In this document: piece by piece, positions 30,432 through 38,596 of the stretch
How positions within the stretch are numbered: position 1 is the first letter of the stretch
Layout of the letters: the number at the start of each line of letters is the position of its first letter
IMG/VR virus record: IMGVR_UViG_3300045947_000044
Coordinates: 1-47,974 of that record
Strand: one strand, 5' to 3'
Length of the DNA: 47,974 nt
Origin: a virus
The notes under the pieces: generated by a model
Databases searched by the model: none
Told to the model about the DNA's origin: nothing
Seen by the model: only the letters and a program-made list of their open reading frames with translations
Program-made: the position numbers and the translations under genes

Positions 30432-30707
30432 GTGTCGACCTGGCGCCTTCTGTCGATCGGAGAGACGGCCGCGAAGCTCGGGCGGTCCGAGCGTGAAGTG
30501 CGCGGCATGGTCTCACGCGGAGAGTTTCCGGCGCCGTGCGTGAAGCGGATCGGGCGCCGGATCTTCCTGCGCGAAGTCGCTGTCGAGGCGTGGCTCTCCG
30601 AAGACGACATGCACCCGCCGCCGTCGCAGGCCAGCGCGTTCGAGGAAGCCGAGCGGATCGCGGAGTGCGCCCGGCTCGGGATCGAACCGGATCACGTGTT
30701 TAGTTGA
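30432..30707 (+). CDS. Excisionase-like / AlpA-type HTH protein
   Basis: 91 aa, GTG start. LLSIGETAAKLGRSEREVRG and MVSRGEFPAP with VKRIGRRIFLREVAVEAWL are typical of the MerR-like HTH_17 fold used by excisionases and AlpA regulators. In a temperate phage it could be the Xis that directs excision. Early-operon position fits expression after induction. A second protein of this fold is encoded at 41751. Confidence 0.7.
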   Translation: MSTWRLLSIGETAAKLGRSEREVRGMVSRGEFPAPCVKRIGRRIFLREVAVEAWLSEDDMHPPPSQASAFEEAERIAECARLGIEPDHVFS

Positions 30708-30715
30708 GGCTCCCG

Positions 30716-30787
30716 ATGAAGAAGTTGATCCCGTGGATCTTCGTTGTCGCGTCGGCCGGCTTTCTCGCGGGGGTGTTCACGTCATGA
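30716..30787 (+). CDS. 23-aa membrane peptide
   Basis: ATG 30716, preceded by GAGG, encodes MKKLIPWIFVVASAGFLAGV plus three residues and ends in an ATGA overlap with the next gene. It has two Lys and one hydrophobic helix. The clean start and coupling suggest a real micro-gene. It could be a signal-anchor or leader peptide for its neighbour. Confidence 0.5.
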   Translation: MKKLIPWIFVVASAGFLAGVFTS

Positions 30788-31212
30788 GAGAGAACCCGAT
30801 CGACCCGCCTACTCCACCCGGACCCGAGACGGATCCCGGCTACTACGAGCGGCCGTTTCTCCCGGAGCTTCCGCTCTGGGTGTGGCTCGTCTGGGGGCTC
30901 ATCGTCGGCGCGTCGCTCGCGGTCCTGATCTACCTCGGCGTCGAGACGGCGAGGGCGCAGGAGGCGCCGGCGCGGCCGATGAAGTCCTGGCAACTCGGAT
31001 GGTTGCCCGGGATCGACAACGCGGACACCGAGAACATGGACCGGCGCTTCAGGGTGGACGTGTACGACACCGAGGGCGTCTGTCTCTATGTCGTGAGCGG
31101 CTATCAGCGAACAGAGCCGATCAGGTTGGACGTTCCGATCGCTCTCGGAATGACGTCGGCGATCGCGGCCGTCCCGAAGACGCAACTCCCGAAAGGCGCG
31201 GGCTGTCAGTGA
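30784..31212 (+). CDS. Single-TM protein with extracytoplasmic domain
   Basis: 142 aa from ATG 30784. A Pro-rich cytoplasmic start, one TM (WVWLVWGLIVGASLAVLIYL, about 32-52), then an exported domain (RFRVDVYDTEGVCLYVVSGY) of about 90 residues. TARAQEAPA after the TM resembles a signal-peptidase site. Unknown function; early membrane proteins can affect superinfection or host takeover. Confidence 0.6.
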   Translation: MRENPIDPPTPPGPETDPGYYERPFLPELPLWVWLVWGLIVGASLAVLIYLGVETARAQEAPARPMKSWQLGWLPGIDNADTENMDRRFRVDVYDTEGVCLYVVSGYQRTEPIRLDVPIALGMTSAIAAVPKTQLPKGAGCQ

Positions 31213-31406
31213 CGCGCTGGTCACGGTTCCTCATCGCGATCGGTTGGACGCCGGATCTCCGTCTGGACACGGCGCGCAAGTTTGCGGCGTGGGGCGGCGA
31301 GCCGGTGCGGTACCGACAGACGCAGAAAGGCGACGAGGCTCGGCACCAGATCCGAAAGCCGATGTCGTTCGCCGAGTGGCTGAAGCGGTACGGCAAGGCG
31401 TCATGA
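31209..31406 (+). CDS. Small basic protein
   Basis: 65 aa, GTG 31209 overlapping the previous stop. It is basic with several Trp (TRWSRFLIAIGWTPDLRLD; KPMSFAEWLKRYGKAS). Might bind nucleic acid. Coupled to the next gene by ATGA. Not recognised. Confidence 0.58.
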   Translation: MTRWSRFLIAIGWTPDLRLDTARKFAAWGGEPVRYRQTQKGDEARHQIRKPMSFAEWLKRYGKAS

Positions 31407-31669
31407 GCCGACCGCGCGGCGCGCAGTTCGTTCGCATGTGGAAGGTGCTCGTCCTGCTCCGACAACGGTCCTGGCGTCTCTCGGAGTTGGCCGAGGAACT
31501 CGGATGCAGTACGCGGACGGTGCGTCGGGATCTGCGGGTGCTCGAGGCGGTCTCGTTCCCGGTGATCCGGGCGCGGAGTTGGCAGCCGAGCGACGTGACG
31601 ATCCGGCTCGGGTCAATGCCGGAATGGCCTCGACGGGAAGACGCGCCGATTCGAGAACTGAGGGCCTGA
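31403..31669 (+). CDS. Winged-helix transcription regulator (HTH_11 type)
   Basis: 88 aa from ATG 31403. LLRQRSWRLSELAEELGCST then RTVRRDLRVLEAVSFPVIRA is the DeoR/HTH_11 winged helix, with TRTVRRDLRVLE as recognition helix. No effector domain is present. It may switch early to late genes. Overlaps its neighbours at both ends. Confidence 0.72.
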   Translation: MSRPRGAQFVRMWKVLVLLRQRSWRLSELAEELGCSTRTVRRDLRVLEAVSFPVIRARSWQPSDVTIRLGSMPEWPRREDAPIRELRA

Positions 31670-31833
31670 TGCGGAACGGGATGAAACAGATCGTCGGGAT
31701 GCTCTGCGTCGCGGGTCGCTGGCGAGCGGTGCTCTCGTGCGGGCACGAAGAGGACGCGCGGCACGACACGAAGCTCGGGGGGTTCCGGTTCTGTGCGATC
31801 TGTCGGCTGGTGACGTGGAAGAGGACGGCCTGA
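31669..31833 (+). CDS. Small zinc-binding protein
   Basis: 54 aa, TGATG overlap with the upstream stop. MLCVAGRWRAVLSCGHEEDA and FRFCAICRLVTWKR provide Cys, His and a CxxC, enough for one zinc site. Small zinc proteins of this kind are common in phage early operons. Followed by a hairpin at 31843. Confidence 0.58.
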   Translation: MRNGMKQIVGMLCVAGRWRAVLSCGHEEDARHDTKLGGFRFCAICRLVTWKRTA

Positions 31834-31842
31834 AAAGGAAAA

Positions 31843-31865
31843 GGCCCGGGCTGCAAAACCGGGCC
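31843..31865. terminator. Hairpin GGCCCGG / CCGGGCC
   Basis: GGCCCGG (31843-31849) and CCGGGCC (31859-31865) pair perfectly around GCTGCAAAA. A-rich DNA lies on both sides (AAAAGGAAAA and AGAAAGGAAAA), so the U-tract needed for termination exists only on the minus strand. On the plus strand it may be an mRNA processing or pausing site ahead of the recombination genes. Confidence 0.45.
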
Positions 31866-31878
31866 AGAAAGGAAAACC

Positions 31879-32367
31879 GTGTCCTTACACAAGATACCCG
31901 TTACCCATTCGATGAGTCAACCTCCGACCGCCCGGTGCGCCTGTGGCGTCTCCCGGGCGAATCACTTCGCGCTTGGCGGCGTGCGCCTGTCCTGTGAAGA
32001 CGCGCAGTCGGTCGTCCTCGAGAAAGCCACGCGCGACTTGGAACAGGTCGAGGGGATCGCGAACGTGCTCGCGTCGATCGTCTCGACCCGGCACGAGTTG
32101 CCATTCTCCGACATCCGGGCGCTCGCGACGCAGGGGGTCGCAGGGCTCGAGGAAGCCTCCGTCTATCGCGGCGTCGCACGGCGGGCGATCGCGTCCTGCC
32201 TGCCCTCACGGTGCGCGGAGGCGCGGCTCGAGGCGCGGCGTGCGGCGGTCGGGAAGGCGCTCGAAGCCTTCGGCGTCCGGATGATGACGACGAACGAGCG
32301 GATCTTCTTCGAGACCCTCGCCGACGCCGCGGTCATGGCCTACGGCCGATCCTTGGAGGCGCTCTGA
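31879..32367 (+). CDS. Protein preceding the recombinase gene
   Basis: 162 aa from GTG 31879 (AAAGGAAAACC upstream; ATG 31912 is an alternative). The N-terminus has CACG and CED cysteines. The rest is helical (ATRDLEQVEGIANVLASIVS; AEARLEARRAAVGKALEAFG). It is separated by one base from the annealing protein, so a recombination accessory is possible. Not recognised. Confidence 0.6.
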   Translation: MSLHKIPVTHSMSQPPTARCACGVSRANHFALGGVRLSCEDAQSVVLEKATRDLEQVEGIANVLASIVSTRHELPFSDIRALATQGVAGLEEASVYRGVARRAIASCLPSRCAEARLEARRAAVGKALEAFGVRMMTTNERIFFETLADAAVMAYGRSLEAL

Positions 32368-32368
32368 C

Positions 32369-33358
32369 ATGTCCGCGATCGAGCTCGTCCAGAAGTCGGA
32401 TCTCCCGGAACCCGTCATCAAGCGCGGCATCACCGAACCGCAGTGGCGGACGCTCTTCAACCTATATCCGGGCGCGCGTCCGGACTCGGCGCTGATGGTC
32501 TGGGACTACTGCAAATCGCGGCAGCTCGACCCCATGAAGAAGCCGTGCCATATCGTGCCGATGCGCGTGAAGGTCAACGGCGAATGGGCCTGGCGCGACG
32601 TCGTGATGCCGGGGATCTACGAATATCGGACGACGGCGCAGCGGACCGGGCTCTATCTCGGACACACCGAGCCGGTGTTCGGGGAGCCCCTCGAGCTTCT
32701 CGGCGTCAAGGCCCCGGCCTGGTGCGCGATGACCTTTTACCGGTGGAACGAGAAGGCGCAGGAAAAAGTCCCGTTCCCGGTCAAGGTCTGGTTCGCCGAG
32801 TGCGTCGGGACGAAGGTCAAGAACGACGTCGAGACGGTCAACGAGCGATGGACGAAGGCGCCGATCCAGATGCTCACGAAGTGCACGGAGGCCGCCGGCC
32901 TGCGTGAAGCGTTCCCGGAAGAATTCGGCGGCGAGCCGACGGCCGAAGAGATGGACGGCCAGCGCGCCTACGACGACGCGCCGGTCGTGTCGGTCGTCTC
33001 GAGCCCGAAGCCGTCCGTCCGGAAATCCGAGCAGTCGTCCCAGCCTGTCCCGGTCGTCAACCCTCAGCCCCCTGCAACGTCGGCGGCTCCGGAGCCTCAA
33101 CCCGAGCCGCCGGCTACGGCGCCGGCGAATGCGCCGGCCTGGGTGGGGATGATCGTGACGGTCGACGAGCGTCCGGGCGGGACGCTGATCACGCTCAGTA
33201 GCGGGTTCAAGTGCGCGACGCGGAACGCGGACTTGATTGCCGCGGCGAAGGGGCTCAGGGACACGCAGGCCGTCGTCGAACTCTCGACGCGGGCCGCGAA
33301 GCAGGCCGGCAACGCGCCGATCCTGGAATCGATCGAGCCCGTCGGCGAGGACGCATGA
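32369..33358 (+). CDS. bet: Single-strand annealing protein, Bet/RecT family
   Basis: 329 aa. Residues 1-190 match phage recombination protein Bet: WRTLFNLYPGARPDSALMVW, DYCKSRQLDPMKKPCHIVP, DVVMPGIYEYRTTAQRTGLY and KAPIQMLTKCTEAAGLREAF. A Pro-rich linker (about 215-250) leads to a small C-terminal beta domain (GMIVTVDERPGGTLITLSSG) that lambda Bet lacks. It anneals complementary ssDNA and works with the nuclease encoded next. The C-terminal domain could contact SSB or replication proteins. Confidence 0.92.
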   Translation: MSAIELVQKSDLPEPVIKRGITEPQWRTLFNLYPGARPDSALMVWDYCKSRQLDPMKKPCHIVPMRVKVNGEWAWRDVVMPGIYEYRTTAQRTGLYLGHTEPVFGEPLELLGVKAPAWCAMTFYRWNEKAQEKVPFPVKVWFAECVGTKVKNDVETVNERWTKAPIQMLTKCTEAAGLREAFPEEFGGEPTAEEMDGQRAYDDAPVVSVVSSPKPSVRKSEQSSQPVPVVNPQPPATSAAPEPQPEPPATAPANAPAWVGMIVTVDERPGGTLITLSSGFKCATRNADLIAAAKGLRDTQAVVELSTRAAKQAGNAPILESIEPVGEDA

Positions 33359-34017
33359 GGGCCGCCGTGCTCACGGGCGCCGACCTCGCCTTCGAAGCGG
33401 AGACGCACACGTATCGCCGGCCGGACGGCGTCATCGTGCCGAGCGTCACGCAGATCCTTCGCGCGGTCGGGATCTCGGCGGACTTCGAGCACCTGAAGAG
33501 CCTCTCGGGCCGGCTCGGCGATCGCATCGACTACCGGCGCGATCTCGGGACCGCGGTGCACGCGGACTGCCATGCCTTCGACGACGACGACATCGTCTGG
33601 GGCAACGTGCATCCGGACGTCGCGCCGTTCGTCGAGGCCTGGGCGGCGTTCCTCGAGAACACCGGCCTCGTGCCGTCGACCAGGGAACGGCGTCTCTTTC
33701 ACGCCGGCCTCGGCGTGTGCGGCACGCTCGACGGGATCTTCTCGCGGTTCCCGGCGCCGGAACATCGCATCTTGATCGACATCAAGATCGGCGACCCGCG
33801 CGACGCCGGCGCCGACGTCCAGACGGCGGCCTATCAACTCCTATGGGACGAAGAACATCCGGGCGAGCCGATCGCGGAACGCTGGAGCGTGCAGCTCACG
33901 CCCGAACTCGGCGTGCCGTATCGGATCCACCCCTACACCGACTGGACGGACGCCGCGGCTTTCCGTGCGTGCGTCTGCGTGTACCAGCGCCAGGCGGCGC
34001 GGAGGACTGCCCGATGA
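33355..34017 (+). CDS. PD-(D/E)XK exonuclease partner of Bet
   Basis: 220 aa from ATG 33355. GVCGTLDGIFSRF and ILIDIKIGD give the Asp and D-x-K motif of the PD-(D/E)XK fold, followed by QTAAYQLL, the usual Q-x3-Y. VPSVTQILRAVG near the start is also typical of phage/Cas4-like nucleases. It probably resects DNA ends to give 3' tails for the annealing protein. Start overlaps the bet stop. Confidence 0.82.
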   Translation: MRAAVLTGADLAFEAETHTYRRPDGVIVPSVTQILRAVGISADFEHLKSLSGRLGDRIDYRRDLGTAVHADCHAFDDDDIVWGNVHPDVAPFVEAWAAFLENTGLVPSTRERRLFHAGLGVCGTLDGIFSRFPAPEHRILIDIKIGDPRDAGADVQTAAYQLLWDEEHPGEPIAERWSVQLTPELGVPYRIHPYTDWTDAAAFRACVCVYQRQAARRTAR

Positions 34018-34958
34018 TGCCCGAGACGCTCGAACTCGACGACGAGCCCGCGATCCCGCTCGACGAGGAGCCGGAGATCCCGCTGACGGACGAACCGGCG
34101 ACGGAGACGAGGCAACCTCCCGCGCCGCCGGCCGAGCCGCCCGCAGTCTCGCTGATGGAGATCCTCCCGCCGGACTTCCCGCTCCCTGGCCTGATCCGGT
34201 TCGTGCCGAATGTGGCACTTCGGGCGGCGCTCGACGAGGCGGCTCGCTACGCGCTCGCGGTCGACATCAAGGGGGGAGACGGCCTGAAACGCGCCGACGT
34301 GGCTCTGACGGCTGTCAGGGCAAGCCAGAAGGCCGTCGAGGAGCACTTCGCGGACCCGCGGGAGATCGCGAACCGGCTGCACAAGGGGATCACCTCGACG
34401 CTTGCCGAGTGGCTCGAGCCCGGACGTCAGGCGCTCGCGACGGTCGGCGAGCGGATAAAGGGCGAGCATCGTCGGCTCCAGGCGATCGAGGCCGAGGCTC
34501 GACGGAAGGCGCAGGAAGAAGAGAACCGGAAGGCGCGGGAAGAGTTCGCCGCGCGCGCGCGGGAAGCCGAACAAAGCAAAGCCCCGGCCGCCGTCGTGCA
34601 GCAGCTCCAGCGCGAAGCCGAGACGGCCGTCGCGCCGCCGGTGCAGGCGCCGCCGACCGCGGCCGCGCCGGTGCTCAAGGGCTCGACGGTCGTCGAGAAC
34701 TGGACGGCCACGATCGCCGGCACGCCGCGCGACGCCGACCAGGCGCCAGACATCGAGGCCCTGAGCGACGCGCAGAAGGTCGAAGTCCTGAAGCTGTTGA
34801 AGGCCATCCTCGACACCCGCGCGCCGCTGGCGTGCATCGCGCTCAACTGGAGTTACCTCCGGAAGCGGGCGAAGGCGGACAAGTCGACGCTGGCGATCCC
34901 TGGCGTCGAGTCGTACGACGCCGGGGGCGTGCGGGCGAAGGCGACGCGGACGAAGTAG
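34014..34958 (+). CDS. Coiled-coil protein of the recombination module
   Basis: 314 aa from ATG 34014 (ATG 34017 also possible). An acidic Pro-rich N-terminus (LDDEPAIPLDEEPEIPLTDE), then a helical region with a long coiled coil (about 145-205, EAEARRKAQEEENRKAREEF). The C-terminal domain (VEVLKLLKAILDTRAPLACI, LNWSYLRKRAKADKS) looks conserved and basic. Similar proteins sit next to RecT and exonuclease genes in other phages; nuclease regulation is possible. Function not known. Confidence 0.65.
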   Translation: MMPETLELDDEPAIPLDEEPEIPLTDEPATETRQPPAPPAEPPAVSLMEILPPDFPLPGLIRFVPNVALRAALDEAARYALAVDIKGGDGLKRADVALTAVRASQKAVEEHFADPREIANRLHKGITSTLAEWLEPGRQALATVGERIKGEHRRLQAIEAEARRKAQEEENRKAREEFAARAREAEQSKAPAAVVQQLQREAETAVAPPVQAPPTAAAPVLKGSTVVENWTATIAGTPRDADQAPDIEALSDAQKVEVLKLLKAILDTRAPLACIALNWSYLRKRAKADKSTLAIPGVESYDAGGVRAKATRTK

Positions 34959-35381
34959 ATGATCCGCGCCTCTGTCTCGACGGCGATCCGGGTGAAGAGC
35001 GGCCGCATCGAGTACGCCGATCTGCCGGCCTTTATCCGCTCGCTCCGTCGGCTGCCGGACTTCGACGGATCGCTGACCGTCGAGCAGACACCCCGGCAGC
35101 GGACGCACCCGCAGAACGCCTACCTGCACGCCGTCTGCTTCCCGCTCGTGGCGGAATTCTGCGGGCAGAGCGTCGAGGAGACGAAGCGGGATCTCATGGG
35201 GGAGTGCTGGGGCTGGATGACCTCGCCGATCAGCGGCCGCGAAGTCCCCGTGCGGCCGCACACGTCGGAGATGTCGGTTGAGGAGTGCATCTACTTCATC
35301 GACTGGCTGATCCCGTGGGCCAAGACGAAGCTCGAGATCGACATCCCGTTGCCGAACGAGGACATCCGGAGGGCTTCATGA
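34959..35381 (+). CDS. NinB/Orf-like recombination protein (tentative)
   Basis: 140 aa. SLTVEQTPRQRTHPQNAYLH carries the R-x2-x-QN pattern near the N-terminal third that marks NinB (lambda Orf) and related proteins. The C-terminal part (EECIYFIDWLIPWAKTKLEI) is helical. Lambda Orf is a recombination mediator for annealing proteins, and the position after bet and the nuclease fits. It overlaps the next gene by ATGA. Confidence 0.55.
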   Translation: MIRASVSTAIRVKSGRIEYADLPAFIRSLRRLPDFDGSLTVEQTPRQRTHPQNAYLHAVCFPLVAEFCGQSVEETKRDLMGECWGWMTSPISGREVPVRPHTSEMSVEECIYFIDWLIPWAKTKLEIDIPLPNEDIRRAS

Positions 35382-35842
35382 AAGACGACTTCGAACGCCG
35401 ATCGAAGCACTGGCAGGACGGCGACATTGTGACGACCGTCCTCCGATCCTCCGGTGAGAAGGTCACGGCGGTCGTGAAACGGACCTATCCGCGGAAGTCG
35501 GACGGCAAGACGTTCGTCCGGGTGCAGTACCTGAGCGGCCCGAAACACGGGACGACGGACTGGGCCGGCCCGATCTGGACCTTCGGCAAGGGCGCGCACA
35601 AGCTTACGTGTCTCGATCCGGGCTGCAACCAGGTGTTCTACACGGACGACCACACGAAGGACTTCTGCCCCTGCTGCGAGCGCACGATGGAGCCGCGCAC
35701 GGGATCGCGGACGAAGGTCGAGCAGCGGAGGGACACGACGCGCCAGGTCGTCACGCCGGTCGCTCGGGTGTCGCGTCCGCCGATCGATGAAGAGGCCGCC
35801 GCTCAGCAGCGGGCGATCGACGACGCGGAGTCGAGGTTCTGA
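35378..35842 (+). CDS. Zinc-ribbon protein
   Basis: 154 aa from ATG 35378. Beta-rich N-terminus (GEKVTAVVKRTYPRKSDGKT), then LTCLDPGCNQVF and DFCPCCERTM forming a C4 zinc ribbon at about residues 75-105. The tail is basic. Could bind DNA in the recombination/modification module. TGATG overlap with the methyltransferase. Confidence 0.6.
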   Translation: MKDDFERRSKHWQDGDIVTTVLRSSGEKVTAVVKRTYPRKSDGKTFVRVQYLSGPKHGTTDWAGPIWTFGKGAHKLTCLDPGCNQVFYTDDHTKDFCPCCERTMEPRTGSRTKVEQRRDTTRQVVTPVARVSRPPIDEEAAAQQRAIDDAESRF

Positions 35843-37773
35843 TGTCAACGCGCGCGCCGCTCATTCGGCTCTACCAGGACGAAGCCGTGGCGGACCTGTT
35901 CGCCGGCGGCGGCGGAGCCTCGACCGGGATCGAGATGGTGCTCGGCCGTTCACCGGACATCGCGATCAACCACGACGCCGACGCGCTCGCGATGCACGAG
36001 CAGAACCACCCGGGAACCGAGCACCTGAAGGGCGACGTCTTCAACTACGACCCTGACACCGTCGCGACGACGCACGCCGGCGGCCGGCGGTTTGCGTTCG
36101 CGTGGTTCTCGCCGGACTGCACGTACCACTCGAAAGCCAAGGGCGGGAAGCCGTTCCGCGACAAACGGAAGTCGGTCCGGATCCGCGGGCTCGCGTGGGT
36201 GATGGTGCATTGGGCCGAGTCGACGATCGCCAAGCCCCGGTGCATCTTCATGGAGAACGTCGAGGAGCTTGAGGACTGGGGGCCGCTGATCGAAGTCGGC
36301 CGCGGCGAGTGGAAGCCCGATCCGACAAAGCGCGGCACCTACTGGAAGCGCCTTGTTCGGCGGTTGAAGAACGCCGGCTACGACCGGATCGAGTGGCGCA
36401 AGCTCCGGGCGTCGCACTATGGGGCGCCCACGTCGCGGCAGCGGATGGTGATGATCGCCAGGTGCGATGGCCTGCCGATCGTCTGGCCGGAGCCGACGCA
36501 TGGACCGAAACGAACCCGGCCGTTCCGGACGGCGGCCGAGTGCATCGACTTCAACCTGCCCGTCCCGTCGATCTTCCTGACGCCTGAAGAAGCGAAGGAG
36601 TGGGGGCGGTTCTACGGGGTGCCGGCACCGAAGCGCCCGCTCGCGGACAACACGCTGCGGCGCGTCGCGCGCGGCGTCGTCCGCTACGTCATCGAGGCGG
36701 TCGACCCATTCATCATCCCGATCGGCGAGAACGGCATCATCGCGCCTTACGTCGTGCCGCCGCGTGGCTACCGGCAGGACGAAAACATGGTCGACGCGAT
36801 CGGGGCTCCGCTACGGACGATCAAGGCCACCGACGCGCACGTCTTCGGGCTGGCGACGCCGTTCCTCGTCAAGCACTACGGTGGGGACCGGGGCCAGAAC
36901 GCCGGCAGGTTCTCTCAGCTCGACGACCCAATGGGCACGGTGACGACGTCGGACCATCACGCGCTCGTGGTGCCGACGCTCATCAACACCCGGAACGGCG
37001 AACGCCACGGGCGGCACGGGGAGCAGGCGCCGCGCGTGCTCGACATTCAGGCGCCATATCCGACCATCACGGCGCTCGGGAGTCAGGGCGCGCTGGTCGC
37101 GGCGTTCCTCGCGAAGCACAACGCCGGGCACGAGGCCACCGGACAGCATCCGGAGCGGCCGCTCGACACCGTCACGACCCGCGACACCAAGGCGCTTGTC
37201 ACGGCGCATCTGACACGGTTCAACACCGAGCGCACCGAGGGGAGCGTTCGCGGGCAAGGGATGCGCGAACCGCTGACGACGCTCGACACCTCGAACCGCT
37301 TCGGGCTCGTGACGTCGAACCTCGTGAAGCTCCGCGGCGGGCTGCTCGACCACGTCCACACATCGCAGGACGTGCGGGAGCCGGTCCCGACTCTGACGGC
37401 CGGCGGCACGCACCTGGCGGAGGTCAGGGCCTTCCTCGTGAAGTTCTTCGGGACCGGCGTCGCGCGCTCGCTCTGGAACCCGCTCGACACCGTGACGACG
37501 AAGGATCGCGTTGGGCTCGTCATCGTGACGATCGCCGGTGAAGAGTACGTGCTCGTCGACATCGGGATGCGGATGCTGACGCCCCGCGAGCTGTTTCTGG
37601 CGCAGGGCTTCCCGCGCTCCTACGTCATCGACCGAGGCAAGCGCGACGGCGTCACCCGGAAGTTCACGAAGGGCGTTCAGACGCGGCTCGTCGGGAACTC
37701 CGTGCCGCCGCATCTGGCCGCCGCGGTCATCAGCGCGAACCTCGGCTCAAACGTCATGGAGGCGATCGCCTGA
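35842..37773 (+). CDS. DNA cytosine-5 methyltransferase with repeat-built target domain
   Basis: 643 aa. Motif I DLFAGGGGAS (Asp18), motif IV with catalytic Cys93 in FSPDCTYHSKAKGG (not the usual PPC), ENV at 138-140, a QRMVMIAR motif VIII, and motif IX/X (TRLVGNSVPPHLAAAV). The variable region, about residues 300-570, contains seven related segments such as APLRTIKATDAHV, DPMGTVTTSDHH, RPLDTVTTRDTKALVTAHL and NPLDTVTTKDRVGLVIVTI. The enzyme likely protects phage DNA from host restriction. Target sequence cannot be read from the protein. Confidence 0.92.
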   Translation: MSTRAPLIRLYQDEAVADLFAGGGGASTGIEMVLGRSPDIAINHDADALAMHEQNHPGTEHLKGDVFNYDPDTVATTHAGGRRFAFAWFSPDCTYHSKAKGGKPFRDKRKSVRIRGLAWVMVHWAESTIAKPRCIFMENVEELEDWGPLIEVGRGEWKPDPTKRGTYWKRLVRRLKNAGYDRIEWRKLRASHYGAPTSRQRMVMIARCDGLPIVWPEPTHGPKRTRPFRTAAECIDFNLPVPSIFLTPEEAKEWGRFYGVPAPKRPLADNTLRRVARGVVRYVIEAVDPFIIPIGENGIIAPYVVPPRGYRQDENMVDAIGAPLRTIKATDAHVFGLATPFLVKHYGGDRGQNAGRFSQLDDPMGTVTTSDHHALVVPTLINTRNGERHGRHGEQAPRVLDIQAPYPTITALGSQGALVAAFLAKHNAGHEATGQHPERPLDTVTTRDTKALVTAHLTRFNTERTEGSVRGQGMREPLTTLDTSNRFGLVTSNLVKLRGGLLDHVHTSQDVREPVPTLTAGGTHLAEVRAFLVKFFGTGVARSLWNPLDTVTTKDRVGLVIVTIAGEEYVLVDIGMRMLTPRELFLAQGFPRSYVIDRGKRDGVTRKFTKGVQTRLVGNSVPPHLAAAVISANLGSNVMEAIA

Positions 37774-38294
37774 TGGACGAGCAGCTCCACAGTTCACTCC
37801 GCGCACAGAGCGGGGAACCGATCTGGAAGGGCGAGCCTCGGATCGTCTCGAAGAAGAAGGCGAAGCGCGACGAAGACGCGCATCAGCGGAAAGTCTACGC
37901 GGCCGTCGACAAGCGGGACGGCCTCCGCTGTCGGCTGACGGGACGGCGGGCGAACCCGCACTCGATCGAGGCGCTCGGTCGTCTGCACCATCACCACATT
38001 CTCCAGCGCGGCCGGGACTGCGGAGTTACCGAGACCTGGAACATCGTCAGCGTCGACCCGATCGTCCACGCCTTGATCGGGCTGAACAAGATCACGGTCG
38101 AGGGGAACGCGGACGTGGATCTGCTCTGGGTGGTCCGATCGGATGCGGTCGTCGAGGCGTTCGGGCATTCGAGAGTTCCGCAGTACGTCCGGGTCGTGGC
38201 CGTCGAGAATTGGGCGGCCTGGCTCCAGGAGCACGCCTGTCGGGTGCAACGGTTCACGCCGCCGACGCTGACGTTCGGGGATACGGGGGAGTAG
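37773..38294 (+). CDS. HNH-like endonuclease
   Basis: 173 aa, ATG overlapping the methyltransferase stop. RCRLTGRRANPH then LHHHHILQRGRDCGVTETWN and VHALIGLN give a His-rich core, Asn and a distal His, consistent with an HNH/His-Me-finger nuclease. Methyltransferase next to a nuclease could be a modification pair, or the HNH could aid packaging or recombination. Both readings are open. Confidence 0.75.
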   Translation: MDEQLHSSLRAQSGEPIWKGEPRIVSKKKAKRDEDAHQRKVYAAVDKRDGLRCRLTGRRANPHSIEALGRLHHHHILQRGRDCGVTETWNIVSVDPIVHALIGLNKITVEGNADVDLLWVVRSDAVVEAFGHSRVPQYVRVVAVENWAAWLQEHACRVQRFTPPTLTFGDTGE

Positions 38295-38594
38295 ATGCCC
38301 TACACCGACAGTGTCCTTCCGTTCTCTGGCGTCACGCCGCAGAGCCGACACGCGTCGCGCGCGGGCGCGGTGTCCGCCGAGCCGCGGGCACTGACGCAAA
38401 CGGTTCGGTATCTCGTGGCGCTGAAGGATCGACCGGTCGGGCTCACGGACCGCGAGGCCGCGGATCTCCTCGACCTCGAGCGGAACGTGATCAACGCGCG
38501 GCGGGTGCCGCTCGTGAAGGCCGGGCTCGTCGTCGCCGACGGGTTCCGTCCGGGCTCGAGCGGCGTCCGCAATACCGTCTGGAAGGCGGTCTAG
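38295..38594 (+). CDS. Winged-helix DNA-binding protein
   Basis: 99 aa. VRYLVALKDRPVGLTDREAA and DLLDLERNVINARRVPLVKA form a winged helix, with GLVVADGFRPGSSGVRNTVW as the wing. It lies directly before the replication initiator. It might control replication or gene expression. The start directly follows the previous TAG. Confidence 0.68.
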   Translation: MPYTDSVLPFSGVTPQSRHASRAGAVSAEPRALTQTVRYLVALKDRPVGLTDREAADLLDLERNVINARRVPLVKAGLVVADGFRPGSSGVRNTVWKAV

Positions 38595-38596
38595 GG

